DNA of 55,195 bases, from NCBI GenBank assembly GCA_001801665.1, contig MGYH01000035.1, positions 1 through 55,195 on the forward strand, written 5' to 3'. Position 1 is the first letter of the stretch. The number at the start of each line of letters is the position of its first letter. The position numbers and the translations under genes were made by a program. Positions 53,661 through 55,195 of the stretch are shown in pieces. The DNA comes from Gammaproteobacteria bacterium RIFCSPHIGHO2_12_FULL_45_12 (GTDB taxonomy: Bacteria; Pseudomonadota; Gammaproteobacteria; DSM-16500). Below the pieces are notes generated by a model. That model saw only the letters and a list, made by a program, of their open reading frames with translations, searched no databases and was not told the DNA's origin.

Positions 53661-53824
53661 ATGAAACTGACAGCGATTTCCGCTTTACATGTCGCGATGG
53701 GGGATTCCAAAGGGGGAGATCGCGGTTCTCCCCCTTTTGGTGCAAGCAAAAGCGTGGCTTTTGCGTAGCATAGAAACAAGGAAGCCTTCCCGCGTTTTTT
53801 AGCGGGAATGGCTGATGAAACTGA
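53661..53824. mobile_element. repeat family B, copy 2: MITE duplicating a start codon
   Basis: Element 53671-53814 (144 bp) with terminal repeats CAGCGATTTCCGCT and AGCGGGAATGGCTG, flanked by direct repeats ATGAAACTGA (53661-53670 and 53815-53824). The hairpin AAAGGGGGAGA/TCTCCCCCTTTT is perfect here. The duplicated target contains the ATG of the next small gene. Confidence 0.85.
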
Positions 53825-53964
53825 TGCTCATTATCTTCTTGCCCATTTTGCTCGTTTGCGGCCTGATGCTTTTTCTGATTAGCAGCAAACACGCATCACA
53901 ACCCCCAGGCAATATACTAGACTTAAACGGCCTCCCTGAAACAACCCATGCCACCCAAAAGTGA
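53815..53964 (+). CDS. small single-span membrane protein
   Basis: 49 aa: a hydrophobic helix (LMLIIFLPILLVCGLMLFLI) followed by a polar tail ending LPETTHATQK. No family is recognised. Its first four codons lie in the target duplication of the family B element, so before insertion the gene began about 11 bp after the rhodanese stop as a second operon gene. It now depends on the element's end for a ribosome site (GGGAATGG is weak). The rest of the 53650-54226 gap has no other clear gene. Confidence 0.45.
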   Translation: MKLMLIIFLPILLVCGLMLFLISSKHASQPPGNILDLNGLPETTHATQK

Positions 53965-54226
53965 GGCGGGCTCATTTTACGCCAGACACTGCCCACCACT
54001 AGGCACCCTGCCAACCTTTCCCCGCAAAACAAGAATGGGCACAAGATGGCCATAAATGTCAATTTTGCGCAACGCTAATCACCAACAACTTACCAGCTCC
54101 GAAATTAACCCAAAGAATGTTGTCATTTTTTAAATGATTATGTAATGTATCCTCTTACTCTTTGAGAAAAAAACCGGATGGGTTCAATCAAACAAATTGT
54201 AACTGTTCTACATTAAGGAGATTTAA

Positions 54227-54940
54227 GTGAAATTATCATCGATGAAATTAAAAACTTTAGCAGCTTCCCTGATTCTCGTATCAGCTTCAAGCTTGGCTTT
54301 TGCAGGCAACTACAAAGGCGAAGGCAACTACAAAGATATGCCATGTCCGCCGCCAAAAATGTTGAAAGACGGCTTTTATGTTGGTGGTCAGGTTGGCTAT
54401 GATTCTTACCGCGTTCGTGAAGGCATTACTCTTGCGTCTCCTGGCACCTTAACGGGTAATCCAGTGATTAATGCAACCGGCTGGGTTGGCGGCTTGTTCG
54501 TTGGTTACGGCCAATACTTCAACGACATTTACTACCTGGGTGGCGAAGTATTTGGCAACTATAGCGGTGCCGATCAAAGCTATAGCTTGACTGACACAGG
54601 GACTTATAATTCCAAAGTGGAAGCACGTGGTGGTTATGGCATTAGCGTGTTGCCAGGCGTTAAGTTAAATGACGCATCCTTGGGTTATGTACGCTTGGGT
54701 TACAACTGGTCAAACTTAAAAACGACCGAAAGCACCGACATCCCAACTTCGGGCAACAAATCCAACACCAGTGGCGGCTTTAACTATGGTGTCGGCATTG
54801 AAACCTTGGTATATGAGAACTGGAGTGTTCGTGGTGAGTACACCCACACCGGCTACAACTCCTTCACCTCCGCTTTAAACACCAGCATCAACCCATCCGA
54901 CAATCAGTTCATGCTGGGTGTGTTGTACCACTTCGCGTAA
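54227..54940 (+). CDS. outer-membrane beta-barrel protein (OmpA-like/porin family)
   Basis: 237 aa from GTG 54227 with AAGGAG six bases upstream. The signal peptide is LAASLILVSASSLAFA; the mature protein starts with a glycine-rich segment (GNYKGEGNYKDMPCPPP) and then alternates amphipathic strands: GFYVGGQVGYDSYR, GGLFVGYGQYF, YYLGGEVFGNYSG, LGYVRLGYNWS, FNYGVGIETLVY and the terminal FMLGVLYHFA ending in aromatic-Ala. An eight-stranded barrel of the Legionellales surface-antigen type is likely. It is followed by a strong terminator, and good codon use suggests high expression. Confidence 0.85.
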   Translation: MKLSSMKLKTLAASLILVSASSLAFAGNYKGEGNYKDMPCPPPKMLKDGFYVGGQVGYDSYRVREGITLASPGTLTGNPVINATGWVGGLFVGYGQYFNDIYYLGGEVFGNYSGADQSYSLTDTGTYNSKVEARGGYGISVLPGVKLNDASLGYVRLGYNWSNLKTTESTDIPTSGNKSNTSGGFNYGVGIETLVYENWSVRGEYTHTGYNSFTSALNTSINPSDNQFMLGVLYHFA

Positions 54941-54967
54941 GCTTGGCTTCACATCGAGGTTGTGACG

Positions 54968-55000
54968 AAAGAGGCGGGTTGATCCCCGCCTCTTTTTTTT
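54968..55000 (+). terminator. rho-independent terminator of the beta-barrel gene
   Basis: AAAGAGGCGGG and CCCGCCTCTTT form an 11-bp stem with a 6-base loop, followed by a run of T. It lies about 30 bp after the stop codon. Confidence 0.92.
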
Positions 55001-55035
55001 GCCTGCTTTTTCAGCCAGTTTTTAGCCATGGAATG

Positions 55036-55100
55036 TATAGTAGGTAACCTGGCTTAGGTTACCAAAATGAGCCGTCATTCTGAGCGAAACAACCGTCTTA
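55036..55100. repeat. repeat family A, left part of a third copy
   Basis: TATAGTAGGTAACCTGGC at 55036 and GCCGTCATTCTGAGCGAAAC match the other copies, then the similarity fades near GAGAATCC. The right half is missing. Confidence 0.65.
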
Positions 55101-55139
55101 AAAAATGAGAGAATCCGTTCGTACTGGCTTTGTTGCATC

Positions 55140-55195
55140 ATTCGTCGTTGCGAGGCCGCTTTTTGGCCGAAGCAATCCAGAACGTCGTCAATAAT
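55140..55195. repeat. repeat family C, partial copy at the window edge
   Basis: TTCGTCGTTGCGAGGCCGCT, then GGCCGAAGCAATCCAGAACG, matches the right arm of the copy at 48221-48333 on the opposite strand. It runs off the window. Confidence 0.7.

Overview
The window looks like a gammaproteobacterial chromosome, most likely Legionellales (Coxiella/Legionella-like). I infer this from the tsaD–rpsU–yqeY–dnaG–rpoD macromolecular-synthesis locus, an EnhA-like lipoprotein L,D-transpeptidase, a eukaryote-type glutamine synthetase, an FTR1/P19 iron uptake operon, a Sel1 protein and several small palindromic repeat families. No taxonomic marker was searched, so the placement is an inference.

Region 1 (1-6119) is housekeeping: tsaD (5' part only, minus strand), an LRR-like hypothetical, rpsU, yqeY, dnaG, rpoD and tRNA-Ile(CAT). 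Region 2 (6074-22526) is a ~16.4 kb island integrated in the 3' half of that tRNA. It is bounded by a perfect 56-bp direct repeat (attL/attR) and has integrase arm-type repeats inside both ends. Apart from a TIR-domain gene, its genes all run leftward: integrase, SIR2-like protein, unknown, AlpA-like HTH, RepA-like ATPase, small terminase, then a type I restriction-modification operon (HTH, hsdM, hsdS, AlbA/AAA_4 protein, hsdR) and DUF2971 and DUF4238 genes. The integrase + AlpA-like + replication ATPase + lone TerS set resembles a phage-satellite (PICI-like) backbone, here carrying at least three likely defence modules (TIR, SIR2, type I RM).

Region 3 (22.7-41.5 kb) is a patchwork of accessory genes. 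It holds crcB–DUF190–chrA; a decayed type II RM locus (intact Dcm-like methylase with a perfect 17-bp operator-like palindrome, next to a Vsr/MvaI-like chimeric ORF and a cytochrome c remnant); two Fic proteins; an XRE/ATPase pair; IS30 debris with a duplicated 90-bp segment; and a phased array of ATGGCCAT-type sites every ~20-21 bp upstream of the second Fic gene. It continues with a flavin monooxygenase, Sel1 protein, SDR, membrane-anchored P450, an RNA m5U methyltransferase, a second Dcm copy killed by two stops, and a hipBA module.

Region 4 (41.7-55.2 kb) holds sodC, glutamine synthetase and a PhyH dioxygenase. Next is a compact RiPP locus: a 77-aa precursor ending in three W-x-x crosslinkable motifs, a GrrM-like radical SAM/SPASM maturase, and a secreted two-lobed aspartic protease translationally coupled to it. 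This looks like a triceptide (three-residue cyclophane) pathway with an unusual protease partner and is the leading candidate for an undescribed system. After it come an L,D-transpeptidase, a Fur-box-preceded iron operon, pilT, a rhodanese, a small membrane protein whose start codon was duplicated by a MITE insertion, and an outer-membrane beta-barrel protein with a clear terminator. Three dispersed repeat families (A, B, C) recur through this half.
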